Shown piece after piece: positions 33,527-43,405 of a DNA stretch of 64,000 nt (position 1 is the first letter of the stretch; the number at the start of each line of letters is the position of its first letter). The notes beneath the pieces were generated by a model. That model saw only the letters and a program-made list of their open reading frames with translations, did no database searches and had not been told where the DNA came from. Position numbers and translations under genes: made by a program. Origin of the DNA: an uncultured Lachnospiraceae bacterium (GTDB taxonomy: Bacteria > Bacillota > Clostridia > Lachnospirales > Lachnospiraceae); NCBI GenBank assembly GCA_902770965.1, contig CACXUY010000004.1, forward strand, positions 1 to 64,000. Direction: 5' to 3'.

Positions 33527-35818
33527 TCAAAACACAACATCATATTCTTTGCTGAGAAGGAAAACGGTCATCTCAACATTCGTCATGCGCATGTTCTGAA
33601 TGTATTTTGACAGCTCATCCTCCGTTGGTTCGCGCAGCAGCCAGGCCATGAACAAGGTACGCACAATATCGCTTTCTGAGAGGCCTTTGTTCTTAAATTC
33701 GCTCGAACTTACAAAGGAGAACAGTACTCTTTGATAGGTGACTCCATCTGTCAAATGCCTGACCCATGCCCGAAGGCCTTGCTCATCTCCTCTGCGGTCA
33801 AGGAGAATCTTGTAGAGTCTCATGACATAAGCGCGATATTCGTTATTGAGATCGATAACATCATCAGATAAGTATTTACCCGCGACGATACCGTAGGATC
33901 TGCAGAGCGTCCGGTACTCAGGTGAATTGGACACTCCTTCTATCAGCTTCTTTCTGGTATAGCCTTGATCCAGTACTCCTAACCAGATATCTACCTCGCT
34001 GTCGTCGGCTTCACGGTCGAGAAGTGCTCTGTAAAGCATCCTTATATATTCATCGTCCATGATGTCCTTGGATAAGAATTCCTGGCTGTTCGTGATATCC
34101 GCGACTATCCGTGAAGCTGGCCGACCCATAGCGAGATCCCCTGACCATGTATTTAAGCCGTTTTCATCGACAGCCCTGTCTAACAGGAATGAGTATAAAC
34201 GGATAACAAAGTTCTCGATAAGAGCTTTGTCAATGTGAATGGCTTCGTAGTTGAAGACCGCTGAGTCAACGGTCTCATTTCCGAAAAACTGTTCAGTGAG
34301 CACGCCGTCGGCGACGCAAAGATACAGACCACTGTCCTTGTTAAAGAAACGCACGCCGCCGTCAGTTACCTGGGGCATCCATTTCTGGGAATTGGTATGA
34401 AGACGCTGCTGGAAAACGGGGATTCCATAAGTCTCGTCAGGGACAGTGGAGCCTGTGAGGAGGCTCTCACCATCGATTGACGAAATAGTATAATAACCGT
34501 CGTCCATCAACGTGAGCTTAAGAGGGACGTAGCTTCGGGTAAAACCATCAGCTGAAAGGCAGCGATTATCATATGTAAGATAATAAAAACCTTCTTCGAG
34601 GGGCATGCTGTCAGAGAGCCAGTTGTCCATCGAATCAGCGTGAGCTAAGGTCCATGAGCAAAGCTGCTCAAGTGCCGCGTCAAAATCTGCTTCTCCCCAC
34701 AGCAGTTGATCCGCTGTTACTGCTTCTCTGATATACTCCGCTTTTGCAGCCAGCTTTTCCACAGCAGTATCAACTATAGAACGCATCTCAGACCGCCATA
34801 CTTGCGCGACAATACTTCTGAACTGCGGTATGTCCATCAGCTCCTGTAAGATATGGCAACTGGGATCCACATCATTGTGAAGGCTTTTATAGCACCACAG
34901 CCTTTGGGGCGGCATCTTCCATATATTCCCGAAACAGATATCGTAATCCCATGCGGGACCTGCATGTATGATATCATCAGTACCGTCCATGTACATGAAG
35001 AACGATGTCACAGTGGCGTCAAGATTCATAGACAGTTCGCTGAGGAGATAGTACCTGGCGAATGAGTCCACATCGGCTTCAGCAAGAACGGCATCCCAAT
35101 CCTTGTTGCGAGCGGCCTCATCAAAACGGTTCCATCTTTTTTCAAAGGCGATAACCCCCAGCATCTGATCTCCCGTATCATCGCTGACCGCGTCTTTTAG
35201 GTTGAAATGGTCACCTGCTGCGGAGTAAAAATCAATCTCTTCGTCCATATAAGGCTGGTCGAGTTCTACAAGCACGCCCTTGTTGTCTTTCAGGTTGAGT
35301 GACTCAGAACCCACCGAAGCTTTGTGGCATAGATAGTATAGTCCCAGTTCATCTTTTCCGAAGCTTAGCCAGACGAATTCGCCGTCAGTCGTACCATTGA
35401 TGCCGGCTTCTCTGGCTATGGTATAGGCAAGTTCATTTCTAAGGAAGGTAGGATCCATATAATTGGCAAGAAGAACCCATTTTTTAGATTTGCCAAGAAG
35501 GAAGATGTCACGTTTTTTGCTGAATTTAACCTGATAGGGTTTTTTGACACGATCCCAGGTGGTATTACCTCTGCCTTTGACCTCGCAGTCTGATTCGTCA
35601 AGAAGGATGTTGCCGTCAGCATCAAGCACAGTCAGCTCATTACCTGGATATTTGACTTCTTTTGAACCGGAATTGATCTCTTCGAGCGTGGTGCCGTTAA
35701 GATGGATATCTATCGCCGGAAGTCCGTAATCTGCCATGATGAAGGACGGCAGACATGAAAGTGTAATCACGCAAGCCATGATGATAGTCGTCATTCTCAG
35801 GGCGGCTGTCTTCTTCAT
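33527..35818 (-). CDS. Secreted CotH-family protein with C-terminal DUF4214 repeats
   Basis: 763 residues. Signal peptide (ITLSCLPSFIMA), CotH domain at about 30-400 (VKGRGNTTWDRVKKPYQVKF, KWVLLANYMDPTFLRNE, DIIHAGPAWDYDICFGN), a short trefoil-like part (FFNKDSGLYLCVADG), then three or four DUF4214 units (VIRLYSFLLDRAVDENGLN, MLYRALLDREADDSEVDIW, RLYKILLDRRGDEQGLRAW). DUF4214 is common in surface proteins. GGAGG stands before ATG 35818 (a TTG one codon earlier is ignored). It is a paralogue of the next gene. Confidence 0.87.
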   Translation of the reverse strand: MKKTAALRMTTIIMACVITLSCLPSFIMADYGLPAIDIHLNGTTLEEINSGSKEVKYPGNELTVLDADGNILLDESDCEVKGRGNTTWDRVKKPYQVKFSKKRDIFLLGKSKKWVLLANYMDPTFLRNELAYTIAREAGINGTTDGEFVWLSFGKDELGLYYLCHKASVGSESLNLKDNKGVLVELDQPYMDEEIDFYSAAGDHFNLKDAVSDDTGDQMLGVIAFEKRWNRFDEAARNKDWDAVLAEADVDSFARYYLLSELSMNLDATVTSFFMYMDGTDDIIHAGPAWDYDICFGNIWKMPPQRLWCYKSLHNDVDPSCHILQELMDIPQFRSIVAQVWRSEMRSIVDTAVEKLAAKAEYIREAVTADQLLWGEADFDAALEQLCSWTLAHADSMDNWLSDSMPLEEGFYYLTYDNRCLSADGFTRSYVPLKLTLMDDGYYTISSIDGESLLTGSTVPDETYGIPVFQQRLHTNSQKWMPQVTDGGVRFFNKDSGLYLCVADGVLTEQFFGNETVDSAVFNYEAIHIDKALIENFVIRLYSFLLDRAVDENGLNTWSGDLAMGRPASRIVADITNSQEFLSKDIMDDEYIRMLYRALLDREADDSEVDIWLGVLDQGYTRKKLIEGVSNSPEYRTLCRSYGIVAGKYLSDDVIDLNNEYRAYVMRLYKILLDRRGDEQGLRAWVRHLTDGVTYQRVLFSFVSSSEFKNKGLSESDIVRTLFMAWLLREPTEDELSKYIQNMRMTNVEMTVFLLSKEYDVVF

Positions 35819-35903
35819 CAAATATCCTCCATATCAGGGCAATAAGAATCGCTGTATTCTATAAAAAAAACCTGAAATCCAAAGACTTCAGGAAGAAAGA
35901 TAA

Positions 35904-35976
<73 letters not shown>

Positions 35977-36126
35977 ATGTCTCGGGCTTTCGCCGTCAAC
36001 ATTGAACATTCTACTACCAATACATTCCTCTGTCAAGCCTTTTTTGTCCTACGATATTTTTTTGTCTATCGAGAACATGTATATGTCTGTTGAAAACAAA
36101 AGCATTAATGGACCGGCTATTGTCTG

Positions 36127-36630
36127 TTATTTCTTCCTGCCACAGCAATGCTTGTATTTCTTGCCGCTCCCGCAAGGGCAGGGGTCGTTAGGGAAGATCT
36201 TCTTCTCTTTTACTATGGTATGAGAAGCGCGCTGTTCGTGGTTGAGTTCCTTGCGTCTTTCGATAGTGAGATGCTGATCCCACTGAGGAAGGTTATATAG
36301 CCAGTCCGCCTGAGACTCAACCATATTTTTGAAGAGCTTCTCTTTGTCATAGTCAAGGCTGACTACGGTATCTTCATCCATCTCCTCCAGGGGATTTGCT
36401 TTTTTAAGGCTCTCGTCAATTCCGTCAAGAACTCCTGTGAAACGAATGACATCGATGCCATATCTTTCGGCAAGCTCCTTGACAGTGCCGGTGATCACAT
36501 CCTTCTCATCCAATAATTTCTCATAGAAGCCCTTCTCCTGCTGGAAATAATCCGTCCAAAAAGCCTTTCCAGTCCTCTTGTCATTTCCCTTCTCTGTGGC
36601 AAACTCACGCCACTGTTCCATCAAAGCCAT
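36127..36630 (-). CDS. SEC-C metal-binding motif protein
   Basis: 167 residues. The C-terminus is the SEC-C zinc motif ([20 protein letters not shown]) found in SecA and many small proteins. The first 140 residues are mostly helical and not recognised as another domain. GGAGG precedes ATG 36630. Function unknown; the motif suggests zinc-dependent binding to a protein or ribosome. Confidence 0.85.
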   Translation of the reverse strand: MALMEQWREFATEKGNDKRTGKAFWTDYFQQEKGFYEKLLDEKDVITGTVKELAERYGIDVIRFTGVLDGIDESLKKANPLEEMDEDTVVSLDYDKEKLFKNMVESQADWLYNLPQWDQHLTIERRKELNHEQRASHTIVKEKKIFPNDPCPCGSGKKYKHCCGRKK

Positions 36631-36659
36631 ATTATTCCTCCAAATAATTCAGATAGTCG

Positions 36660-36723
36660 AAACTGTCCGGCACCCCCGGACTCAGGATACTGCGCATCCC
36701 TCGTTGTGGTACTGAATAATTAC
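36660..36723. repeat. Dispersed element A, long form, diverged left end
   Basis: GGCACCCCCGGACTCAGG near the left, GCATCCCTCGTTG in the middle and ACTGAATAATTAC on the right. The left terminal arm has decayed to AACTGTCC. Same orientation as the copy at 37051; the two flank the small DUF6472-type gene. Confidence 0.8.
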
Positions 36724-36784
36724 AGATGCTTGACTTAATGACCAGGTATTACGGATGCCGGTATCGTAAACAGTACCAATAGCA

Positions 36785-36976
36785 TCACATCTGATGCCTG
36801 ACTATGCTGTACTCATCACCCGGCTGATAGTATGGACAGCTGAAATCTATACCTCTCAGAAAGCTCTCCATCTCATCTTCGTCAAGGTCGATGGCACAGT
36901 ACCAGGCCTCGTCCTCATCATCGTACTCATAGTTGCCGCAGTAATCGCAGCTTACAGCATGCCGTTTTTTGTTCAT
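36785..36976 (-). CDS. Small DUF6472-type protein with Cys cluster
   Basis: 63 residues: CDYCGNYEYDDEDEAWYCAI, then LDEDEMESFL and CPYYQPGDEYSIVRHQM. Four Cys residues (CxxC, C, C) could hold a metal. This small protein is conserved in Lachnospiraceae without known function. AGGAA lies before ATG 36976. It is flanked on both sides by element A copies. Confidence 0.8.
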   Translation of the reverse strand: MNKKRHAVSCDYCGNYEYDDEDEAWYCAIDLDEDEMESFLRGIDFSCPYYQPGDEYSIVRHQM

Positions 36977-37050
36977 AACAAATTCCTGTCTTAGGGTCAG
37001 CTGTCTGATCTTCCTTTAGGTTATAGTCTATACGATATCTTAAGATCAGG

Positions 37051-37117
37051 GTAACTTTTCAGCACCCCAGACTCGGGACGCGGCGCATCCCTCGTTGCGG
37101 GAGCGTTGAATAATTAC
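37051..37117. repeat. Dispersed element A, full long form
   Basis: 67 bp. Left GTAACTTTTCAGCACCCC, middle CGGGACGC...GCATCCCTCGTTG, right GAGCGTTGAATAATTAC. It is the best complete long-form copy; the reverse complement of 59102-59169 matches along the whole length. Confidence 0.88.
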
Positions 37118-37174
37118 AGATCAGGCTGCATCTATAGCTTATATAGCTGCCTGTTATATAAGGTTTATGCCCTG

Positions 37175-37918
37175 TTAAGGCCTGAGTCTGCGCCTGACAA
37201 TCTCATATGCCAGCACAGCGGCAGCCACAGAGGCATTCAGGGAATCAATATTCCCCTTCATGGGTATTGAAGCTTTCATATCGCAGTGTTCGGCAACATT
37301 CCTTGAAACTCCGCTGCCCTCGCTGCCGATGACCAAGCCTATGGGACCTGTAAGATCAAGATCGTACATCACTTCTCCGTCCATGTCTCCACATACAAAC
37401 CATAGCCCCTTTTGCTTGAGCTCATCTATGGTGCGGCTGATATTAGTCACCTTGGCGATGGGAGTGAAATTCAGCGCGCCTGCGGCGGCACGGGCAGCAG
37501 CGGCGGTGATGCTGGCAGCCCTGTTTTTAGGGATAATGACTCCGTGAGCGCCGCAAAGGTTTGCCGTGCGTATGATGGCACCGAGATTATGAGGATCTTC
37601 TATTCCATCCAGGATGAAAATAAACGGATCCTCGCCCCGGTCTTCAGCTGCCTTAAGAATGTCGTCTATCGTGGAATACTCGCACACGGAGCAAAGAGCT
37701 ATAACTCCCTGGTGCATTCCGGATGAGGACATCTTGTCCAGTCTATCTTTGCCGACGTATTCAACAGGAACATTCGCTTTTGATGCTTCTCTGACGATGG
37801 TCCTCAGAGGGCCGTCATGGCTGCCGGAGACGACGTAAACCTTGTCTATCACCCTGCCGGCACGGAAAGCCTCGATGACAGGATTTCTGCCCTCAAGCTT
37901 GTTCTCATCACTTCTCAT
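37175..37918 (-). CDS. rlmB: 23S rRNA 2'-O-ribose methyltransferase, TrmH/RlmB family
   Basis: 247 residues. An N-terminal substrate-binding domain (LEGRNPVIEAFRAGRVIDKV) and a SPOUT domain with DGIEDPHNLGAIIRTA, GLVIGSEGSGVSRNV and IPMKGNIDSLNASVAAAV. It probably methylates G2251 or a related site. It is downstream of cysS-mrnC, the usual cysS-mrnC-rlmB group, but separated from mrnC by element C. Confidence 0.93.
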   Translation of the reverse strand: MRSDENKLEGRNPVIEAFRAGRVIDKVYVVSGSHDGPLRTIVREASKANVPVEYVGKDRLDKMSSSGMHQGVIALCSVCEYSTIDDILKAAEDRGEDPFIFILDGIEDPHNLGAIIRTANLCGAHGVIIPKNRAASITAAAARAAAGALNFTPIAKVTNISRTIDELKQKGLWFVCGDMDGEVMYDLDLTGPIGLVIGSEGSGVSRNVAEHCDMKASIPMKGNIDSLNASVAAAVLAYEIVRRRLRP

Positions 37919-37952
37919 AAGCTGTTAATCATTCCTCTTCCTACTTTAAAAG

Positions 37953-38055
37953 ACGGTCCCCGCGAAGCGGTTAGCTATACAGGGATGCATACATACATCT
38001 CCTATATGCTGCCACAACTTTCATATGTTGTGGCAGCACAGGCGTGCTATGGATG
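37953..38055 (-). repeat. Dispersed element C, full copy
   Basis: GGTCCCCGCGAAGCGG, then CAGGGATGCAT, then a hairpin with perfect arms TGCTGCCACAAC and GTTGTGGCAGCA, then GGCGTGCTATGGATG. The right end supplies the TAG stop and final His-Pro codons of mrnC. Confidence 0.88.
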
Positions 38056-38490
38056 CTGCTGTGATTCTTTCTTCAAGGCATTTAAAGCATTGATGGCCGC
38101 CATGATGAGTTCAACGGCTCTTTCCTCACGTCCGTCAAGGTATAGGTAGCCGATAAGGCTTTCCCAGCCGGTAGCCTTTCTGTACTCACCTACGGAGGCA
38201 CTTTTTGATATGCTTGAAGCATGGGCGTTACGTCCGCGCCGCAGTATCTCCTTCTCTTCCTCCGTAAGGAGTTCCAAAGCCAGCTCTGCCATCTTTGCCT
38301 GAGCTGAGGCGCAGGCATATGACGAGCTTATATCATGAAGACGGCGCGGAGACATCCGATGTGCTTCGGCGGTTTTCGTCCTTATGACCAGTTCGAAGAC
38401 CGCGTCGCCTACGAAAGCAAGCAAGAGGGGGGAAGCTTGCTTTAAGTCGATTTTTGCCAGCCCGAAAGCTTTTCTTATGCTTTCTTCCAT
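38047..38490 (-). CDS. mrnC: Mini-ribonuclease 3
   Basis: 147 residues: the RNase III catalytic domain without dsRNA-binding domain. LAFVGDAVFELVIRT, NAHASSISKSASVGEYRKATGWESLIGYLYL carry the acidic metal-binding residues. It matures 23S rRNA. It overlaps the end of cysS by 16 nt. The last residues QQHP and the stop come from element C, so the C-terminus was altered by the repeat. Confidence 0.93.
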   Translation of the reverse strand: MEESIRKAFGLAKIDLKQASPLLLAFVGDAVFELVIRTKTAEAHRMSPRRLHDISSSYACASAQAKMAELALELLTEEEKEILRRGRNAHASSISKSASVGEYRKATGWESLIGYLYLDGREERAVELIMAAINALNALKKESQQHP

Positions 38491-39872
38491 TTGACACCGT
38501 CCTTAGTGTCTTCAAGGATAATGCCTTTGGCGGAAAGCTCATTCCTTATCTGGTCCGCCCTTGCCCAGTTCTTCTGCTTCCTGGCTTCGGTGCGTTCATC
38601 GATGAGCTTGATGATGTCTTCTTCGAGCAGCCCTTGTTCTTTTACCGCAGCGATGCCAAGTATATCTGTCATCTTCAGGAGTTTGTCGAATAGGTCTTTT
38701 GCTTGAGCCCTGCCCATGGAAGGCGCGTTCGTATTAGCGTACTTGACGAGATCAAATACGGCGGCTTCGGCAACCGCAGTGTTGAAATCATCATCCATGG
38801 CTTCCTCAAAGCTGGCGATAAAGCTCTGTCCGGCAGCTGCCTCCTCCTCTGTCATAGGTATCTCAGGGGCGTGTTCTGTGAGTTCCTTGAGCCTCTGTCC
38901 GGCAGACTGAATGCGCTCAAGACCGCTCTTCGCCTGCTCCATCTGCTCCTCGCTGAAATTCAGAGGGCTGCGATACTGAGCGCTGAGCATGAAGAAACGA
39001 AGCACTTCAAGATCATATTTTGACGCGACCTCTCTGACAGTGAAGAAATTGCCCAGAGATTTTGACATTTTTATCTTGTCAACCATAAGGAAGGCATTGT
39101 GCATCCAATATTTCGCGAATGTCCTGCCGCTGGCGGCTTCGCTCTGTGCGATCTCGTTCTCATGGTGAGGGAAAATGAGGTCTTCACCGCCTCCGTGGAT
39201 ATCTATCTGTTCGCCGAGGTATTTCTTCGACATGACAGAGCACTCAATGTGCCAGCCCGGCCTGCCCTGGCTCCATGGTGATTCCCAGTAAGGCTCTCCT
39301 TCCTTCTTGGGCTTCCAAAGAACAAAATCAAGAGGATCTTCCTTCTGCTCCTCTCCGGTAACCTTCAGATCACGGAAGCCGGAACGAAGGTCATCCAGAT
39401 TCTTGCCGGAAAGGCTGCCGTAGTTCCTGAATCTGCGGACGCGGAAATAAACAGTGCCGTCAACCTCGTAGGCGTAGCCCTTCTCTATCAGGGTGCTGAT
39501 CATGTCTATCATACCATCGATCTCCTGAGTCGCAAGAGGATTGACGGTGGCCGGTTCAACATTCATGCCGGACATATCCTTTTTGCACTCGGCTATATAG
39601 CGCTCAGATATGACTGAAGAGTCAACGCCTTCTTTGAGGGCTTCCTTGATGATCTTGTCGTCGACATCGGTGAAATTCGATACGTAACGTACTTCATATC
39701 CGCGATACTCAAAATATCTGCGAACCGTATCGAAGAAGATCATGGGTCTGGCGTTTCCTATATGAATATAGTTGTAAACAGTAGGCCCGCATACATACAT
39801 GCTTACCTTTCCCGGCTCAACAGGAACGAAATCTTCCTTTCTCCGGGACATAGTGTTATATAATTTTATCAT
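38475..39872 (-). CDS. cysS: Cysteine-tRNA ligase
   Basis: 465 residues. HIGH motif HIGNARP, zinc-binding Cys/His residues ([25 protein letters not shown]) and KMSKSLGNF. Start ATG 39872 with AGGTG upstream; GTG at 39878 is less likely. It follows glyQS after 12 bp. Confidence 0.97.
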   Translation of the reverse strand: MIKLYNTMSRRKEDFVPVEPGKVSMYVCGPTVYNYIHIGNARPMIFFDTVRRYFEYRGYEVRYVSNFTDVDDKIIKEALKEGVDSSVISERYIAECKKDMSGMNVEPATVNPLATQEIDGMIDMISTLIEKGYAYEVDGTVYFRVRRFRNYGSLSGKNLDDLRSGFRDLKVTGEEQKEDPLDFVLWKPKKEGEPYWESPWSQGRPGWHIECSVMSKKYLGEQIDIHGGGEDLIFPHHENEIAQSEAASGRTFAKYWMHNAFLMVDKIKMSKSLGNFFTVREVASKYDLEVLRFFMLSAQYRSPLNFSEEQMEQAKSGLERIQSAGQRLKELTEHAPEIPMTEEEAAAGQSFIASFEEAMDDDFNTAVAEAAVFDLVKYANTNAPSMGRAQAKDLFDKLLKMTDILGIAAVKEQGLLEEDIIKLIDERTEARKQKNWARADQIRNELSAKGIILEDTKDGVKWKKA

Positions 39873-39884
39873 ATCCACACCTGT

Positions 39885-41273
39885 TTAGAAAGTGAAGCTG
39901 TCGCGGAAATAATCCCTGAGTCCGGAGATCGGAACACGCTCTTGCTTCATCGAATCGCGTTCCCTGACAGTAACGCAGCCGTCTGTCTCGGATTCAAAGT
40001 CAAAGGTGACACAGTAAGGGGTTCCAATCTCATCCTGCCTGCGGTACCTCTTGCCGATGTTGCCTCTGTCATCGTACTCACAGACATAATCCTTGCGAAG
40101 CTCGTCATAGATCCTGGAGGCGGGTTCAGCGAGCTTCTTGGAAAGGGGCAGGACCGCGATCTTAACGGGAGCCAGGACCGGTGAGAAATGCAGTACGGTG
40201 CGGACATCACCCTCCCCTATCTCCTCTTCATCGTAAGCGCTGCAAAGGAAAGCGAGAGTAACCCTGTCAGCTCCAAGTGAAGGCTCGACGACATAGGGGA
40301 TATATCTCTCCTTCTTCTCTTCATCGAAATAAGTGAGATCCTGTCCGGACACTTCCTGATGGCGGCCGAGGTCGTAATCTGTCCTGTCGGCGATCCCCCA
40401 AAGCTCGCCCCATCCGAAGGGGAACAGGAACTCAAGATCGGTAGTGGCCTTGCTGTAGAACGAAAGCTCTTCGGGTTCGTGGTCGCGGGCCCGCATCTCA
40501 TCAGGCTTTATGCCAAGATCCTGAAGCCACTTTATGCAGAACTGCTTCCAGTAAGCGAACCACTCCAGATCCGTGTTAGGTTCACAGAAGAATTCAAGCT
40601 CCATCTGCTCAAACTCACGGGTGCGGAAGGTGAAATTGCCGGGAGTGATCTCGTTGCGGAAGGACTTGCCTATCTGCGCTATCCCGAAGGGGATCTTCTT
40701 CCTGCTCGTGCGCTGGATATTCTTAAAGTTGACAAATATGCCCTGAGCGGTTTCGGGACGGAGATACACAGTATTTTTCGCGTCCTCAGTGACACCCTGG
40801 AAGGTCTTGAACATAAGGTTGAAGTGTTTTATATCCGTGAAATCATGTTTGCCGCACTTAGGGCAGGGTATCCCATGCTCTTTTATGAAGCTCATGAGTT
40901 CATCATCACTCCAGCCATCGCAGGACCCCTCAAGTTCTATGCCTTTTTCCGCGCAGAAATCTTCGATGACCTTGTCGGCGCGGAAACGCTCATGACAGTC
41001 ACGGCATTCCATAAGAGGATCAGAGAAACTTCCAAGATGTCCTGAAGCCACCCATGTCTGTGTGTTCATGAGGATGGCGCAGTCGACACCGACATTATAG
41101 GGACTCTCCTGGACGAACTTCTTCCACCATGCCTTCTTGACATTATTCTTGAGTTCCACTCCGAGATTGCCATAATCCCAGGTATTGGCAAGGCCGCCGT
41201 ATATCTCAGAACCGGGGAATATAAAGCCCCTTGACTTGGCGAGCGCGACTATCTTTTCCATTGTCTTTTCCAT
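39885..41273 (-). CDS. glyS: Glycine-tRNA ligase, dimeric type
   Basis: 462 residues: [42 protein letters not shown] (motif 2 region), and FEQMELEFF. This is the single-chain alpha2 enzyme typical of many Firmicutes. GGAGG stands 5 nt before ATG 41273. No T-box is visible in the 65-bp upstream gap. Confidence 0.96.
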   Translation of the reverse strand: MEKTMEKIVALAKSRGFIFPGSEIYGGLANTWDYGNLGVELKNNVKKAWWKKFVQESPYNVGVDCAILMNTQTWVASGHLGSFSDPLMECRDCHERFRADKVIEDFCAEKGIELEGSCDGWSDDELMSFIKEHGIPCPKCGKHDFTDIKHFNLMFKTFQGVTEDAKNTVYLRPETAQGIFVNFKNIQRTSRKKIPFGIAQIGKSFRNEITPGNFTFRTREFEQMELEFFCEPNTDLEWFAYWKQFCIKWLQDLGIKPDEMRARDHEPEELSFYSKATTDLEFLFPFGWGELWGIADRTDYDLGRHQEVSGQDLTYFDEEKKERYIPYVVEPSLGADRVTLAFLCSAYDEEEIGEGDVRTVLHFSPVLAPVKIAVLPLSKKLAEPASRIYDELRKDYVCEYDDRGNIGKRYRRQDEIGTPYCVTFDFESETDGCVTVRERDSMKQERVPISGLRDYFRDSFTF

Positions 41274-41338
41274 ATGATCCTCCTGATGTATTGGTTCTTA
41301 TATCTCTTTTACCTTTTACGAAACCGGCAAGCGAATTA

Positions 41339-42010
41339 TCAGCGGAATATGATGAAGCTCTCAGTATCTGCCGGGGTATCCGCCTCATGCTTTTGCGTCA
41401 CTGTGACCCCTGGGCTGACATATTCGATCTCACCTTCGACATGTACATGAGCGGAACCAGTGATCGTCACAACGAAATAATTGCTGTTGATCTCAAGCTC
41501 GTTATACTCTGCCACGTTCTGGTCAGTGTCTGTCATTTCGGGGAATTCTATCTTTTTCTCAATAAGATCCGAGACACGGCCTACCATGATATTGGTGATT
41601 CCGCCGTCAAGAGGATGATCGTTGAAGCCAAGATAGGCTGAGGCATCCTGATACATGAGAAGAAGTCTTGCCGTGTTGTCCTCGTATTTTATCTCCTGAA
41701 TGGAAACGGGAAGCGTTGAGTTCTTTTTGTCCTGCAGGTCATCAAGATAGGCAAGCTCGAGTCCGCAGGCTTTTTTGTTGTATTGCTTTACTTCGTCTTC
41801 CACGAAGGCCTTGAGGCTGTCCACGCTGTAACGCTCTTCTTCATAGGCACTGTTGTCGAGCGTCTCGATCTCGGCGCTTACTATAGTATAGTTCTTCTTG
41901 ATGAAAATGCTGCTTACAGTCGGGTTAAAAGTATAGAAGCTGCATCCCGACAGGCACATAGCGAATATCGAGACAATTGCACAAAAAACAGCGGTTTTAT
42001 ATTTTAACAT
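41339..42010 (-). CDS. Lipoprotein of unknown function
   Basis: 223 residues. Signal peptide with lipobox LSGC at about 20-23. The mature part has no recognised domain, with mixed alpha/beta composition and no low complexity. It has its own short upstream region after the rpsA terminator. Confidence 0.8.
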   Translation of the reverse strand: MLKYKTAVFCAIVSIFAMCLSGCSFYTFNPTVSSIFIKKNYTIVSAEIETLDNSAYEEERYSVDSLKAFVEDEVKQYNKKACGLELAYLDDLQDKKNSTLPVSIQEIKYEDNTARLLLMYQDASAYLGFNDHPLDGGITNIMVGRVSDLIEKKIEFPEMTDTDQNVAEYNELEINSNYFVVTITGSAHVHVEGEIEYVSPGVTVTQKHEADTPADTESFIIFR

Positions 42011-42084
42011 TAGATTTACTCCTTTTGATAAAAAGCTGCAAATTTAATTTTACCCCGATTCCATCTGATTGGCAAGTGTTATTA

Positions 42085-42122
42085 GAGAAAAATGAAAAGA
42101 CCGCCCACTTTTGCGGACGGTC
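42085..42122 (-). terminator. Terminator of cmk-ispH-rpsA
   Basis: Minus-strand hairpin GACCGTCCGC...GTGGGCGGTC followed by TTTTCATTTTTC, 24 bp after the rpsA stop. Confidence 0.9.
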
Positions 42123-42145
42123 TGAAATATGCATATTCGGGAGAA

Positions 42146-43405
42146 TTACTCCTCAGCTGCGGCAGCATCCTGAGCTGTTTCCTCCGCAGCGGGCTCAGCT
42201 TTCTCCTCGGTGGGAGCAGCTTCTTCCTCGGCGGGAGCAGCTTCCTCCGCAACGGACTCATCTTCCTCCACAGCAGGTGCAGCTTCAGGCTTAGCGACAT
42301 CTTCAAAAACAGTCTCTGCGTCTTTCTCTTCAGCGGCATCCTGCTCGATAGCCTTCATGCTGAGGCTGATCTTGCGCTCGTCAGGATTGAAATCAACGAC
42401 CTTGGCCTCGATCTCCTGACCGATCTTAAGAACGTCGGAAGGCTTGTCCACATGGGATTTGGAAATCTGAGAGACATGAAGCAGGGCGTCGATGCCTGGC
42501 TCAAGCTCTATGAATGCTCCGAAGTCAGTCATGCGGGCAACATGTCCGGTGATGATGTTGCCGACAGCATACTTCTCTTCAGCGTTAAGCCAAGGATTCC
42601 TGTCAGGGAACTTGAGGGAGAGAGCGATCTTCTCACCCTTGATCTCCTTGATGAAGGCCTCGACTTCATCGCCGACCTTGAAGAGTTTCTTGGGACTCTC
42701 GATACGTCCCCAAGACATCTCGGAAATATGAAGGAGTCCGTCTGCTCCTCCGAGATCTATGAATCCGCCAAAATCAGTCAGATTCTTGACCTTGCCCTTA
42801 ACGATCATGCCTTCCTGAATCCTTGACATGAGAGCTTCTTTCATCTCAGCCTTGCGGGCAACCATGATCTGCTTCCTGTCGCCTATGATGCGGCGGCGGC
42901 GGGGATTGTACTCGATGATAACGAAATCAATATCCTGATCCTGATACTTCGTGAGATCTCTCTCATAGCTGTCAGACACCAGGCTTGCAGGTATGAAGAT
43001 GCGGACGCCGTCGATGGAAACACTGAGACCGCCTTTGAGAACCTGGCTGACCTTCGCGGTGAGAACGGTATTGTTGTTAAATGCCTCCTCAAGCTGCTTG
43101 CTGCTGCGATCCTGCGCGAGTCTCTTGTATGAGAGAACGACCTGTCCGTCGCCGTCGTTGACCTTCAGAACCTTAACCTCCATCTCGTCTCCGACCTGTA
43201 CGAGCTGGGTGAGATCGGCTGATGAGTCGTTGGTGTACTCATTCTTGGAGATGACTCCATCGGCCTTGTAGCCGATATTCAAAACAATCTCATTTTCCTT
43301 GACTCCGATAACTGTGCCTTTTACAACTGCTCCGTTATGGATCTGGTTCAATGAGCCCTCTTCCTTTAACAACTGTTCAAAGCTCTGTTCAGATATTTCT
43401 GACAT
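42146..43405 (-). CDS. rpsA: S1-domain protein (ribosomal protein S1-like)
   Basis: 419 residues with four S1 repeats, at about 24-95, 110-175, 195-265 and 280-350 (GAVVKGTVIGVKENEIVLNIG, GMIVKGKVKNLTDFGGFIDLGG, GNIITGHVARMTDFGAFIELEPG). A 60-residue Ala/Glu-rich acidic tail follows. It binds mRNA on the 30S subunit or acts as a related regulator. The start overlaps ispH by 17 nt, and the GGAGG site lies inside ispH codons. In many Clostridia the two are one fused protein. Confidence 0.93.
   Translation of the reverse strand: MSEISEQSFEQLLKEEGSLNQIHNGAVVKGTVIGVKENEIVLNIGYKADGVISKNEYTNDSSADLTQLVQVGDEMEVKVLKVNDGDGQVVLSYKRLAQDRSSKQLEEAFNNNTVLTAKVSQVLKGGLSVSIDGVRIFIPASLVSDSYERDLTKYQDQDIDFVIIEYNPRRRRIIGDRKQIMVARKAEMKEALMSRIQEGMIVKGKVKNLTDFGGFIDLGGADGLLHISEMSWGRIESPKKLFKVGDEVEAFIKEIKGEKIALSLKFPDRNPWLNAEEKYAVGNIITGHVARMTDFGAFIELEPGIDALLHVSQISKSHVDKPSDVLKIGQEIEAKVVDFNPDERKISLSMKAIEQDAAEEKDAETVFEDVAKPEAAPAVEEDESVAEEAAPAEEEAAPTEEKAEPAAEETAQDAAAAEE

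Noticed and set aside
41274-41338. T-box leader upstream of glyS
   Set aside because: Only 65 bp and no specifier or GGTGG-type T-box sequence. hisZ, cysS and ilvA upstream regions also show none.
42149-42306. Ala/Glu-rich ORFs opposite the end of rpsA
   Set aside because: Shadow of the low-complexity tail of rpsA, with no ribosome sites.
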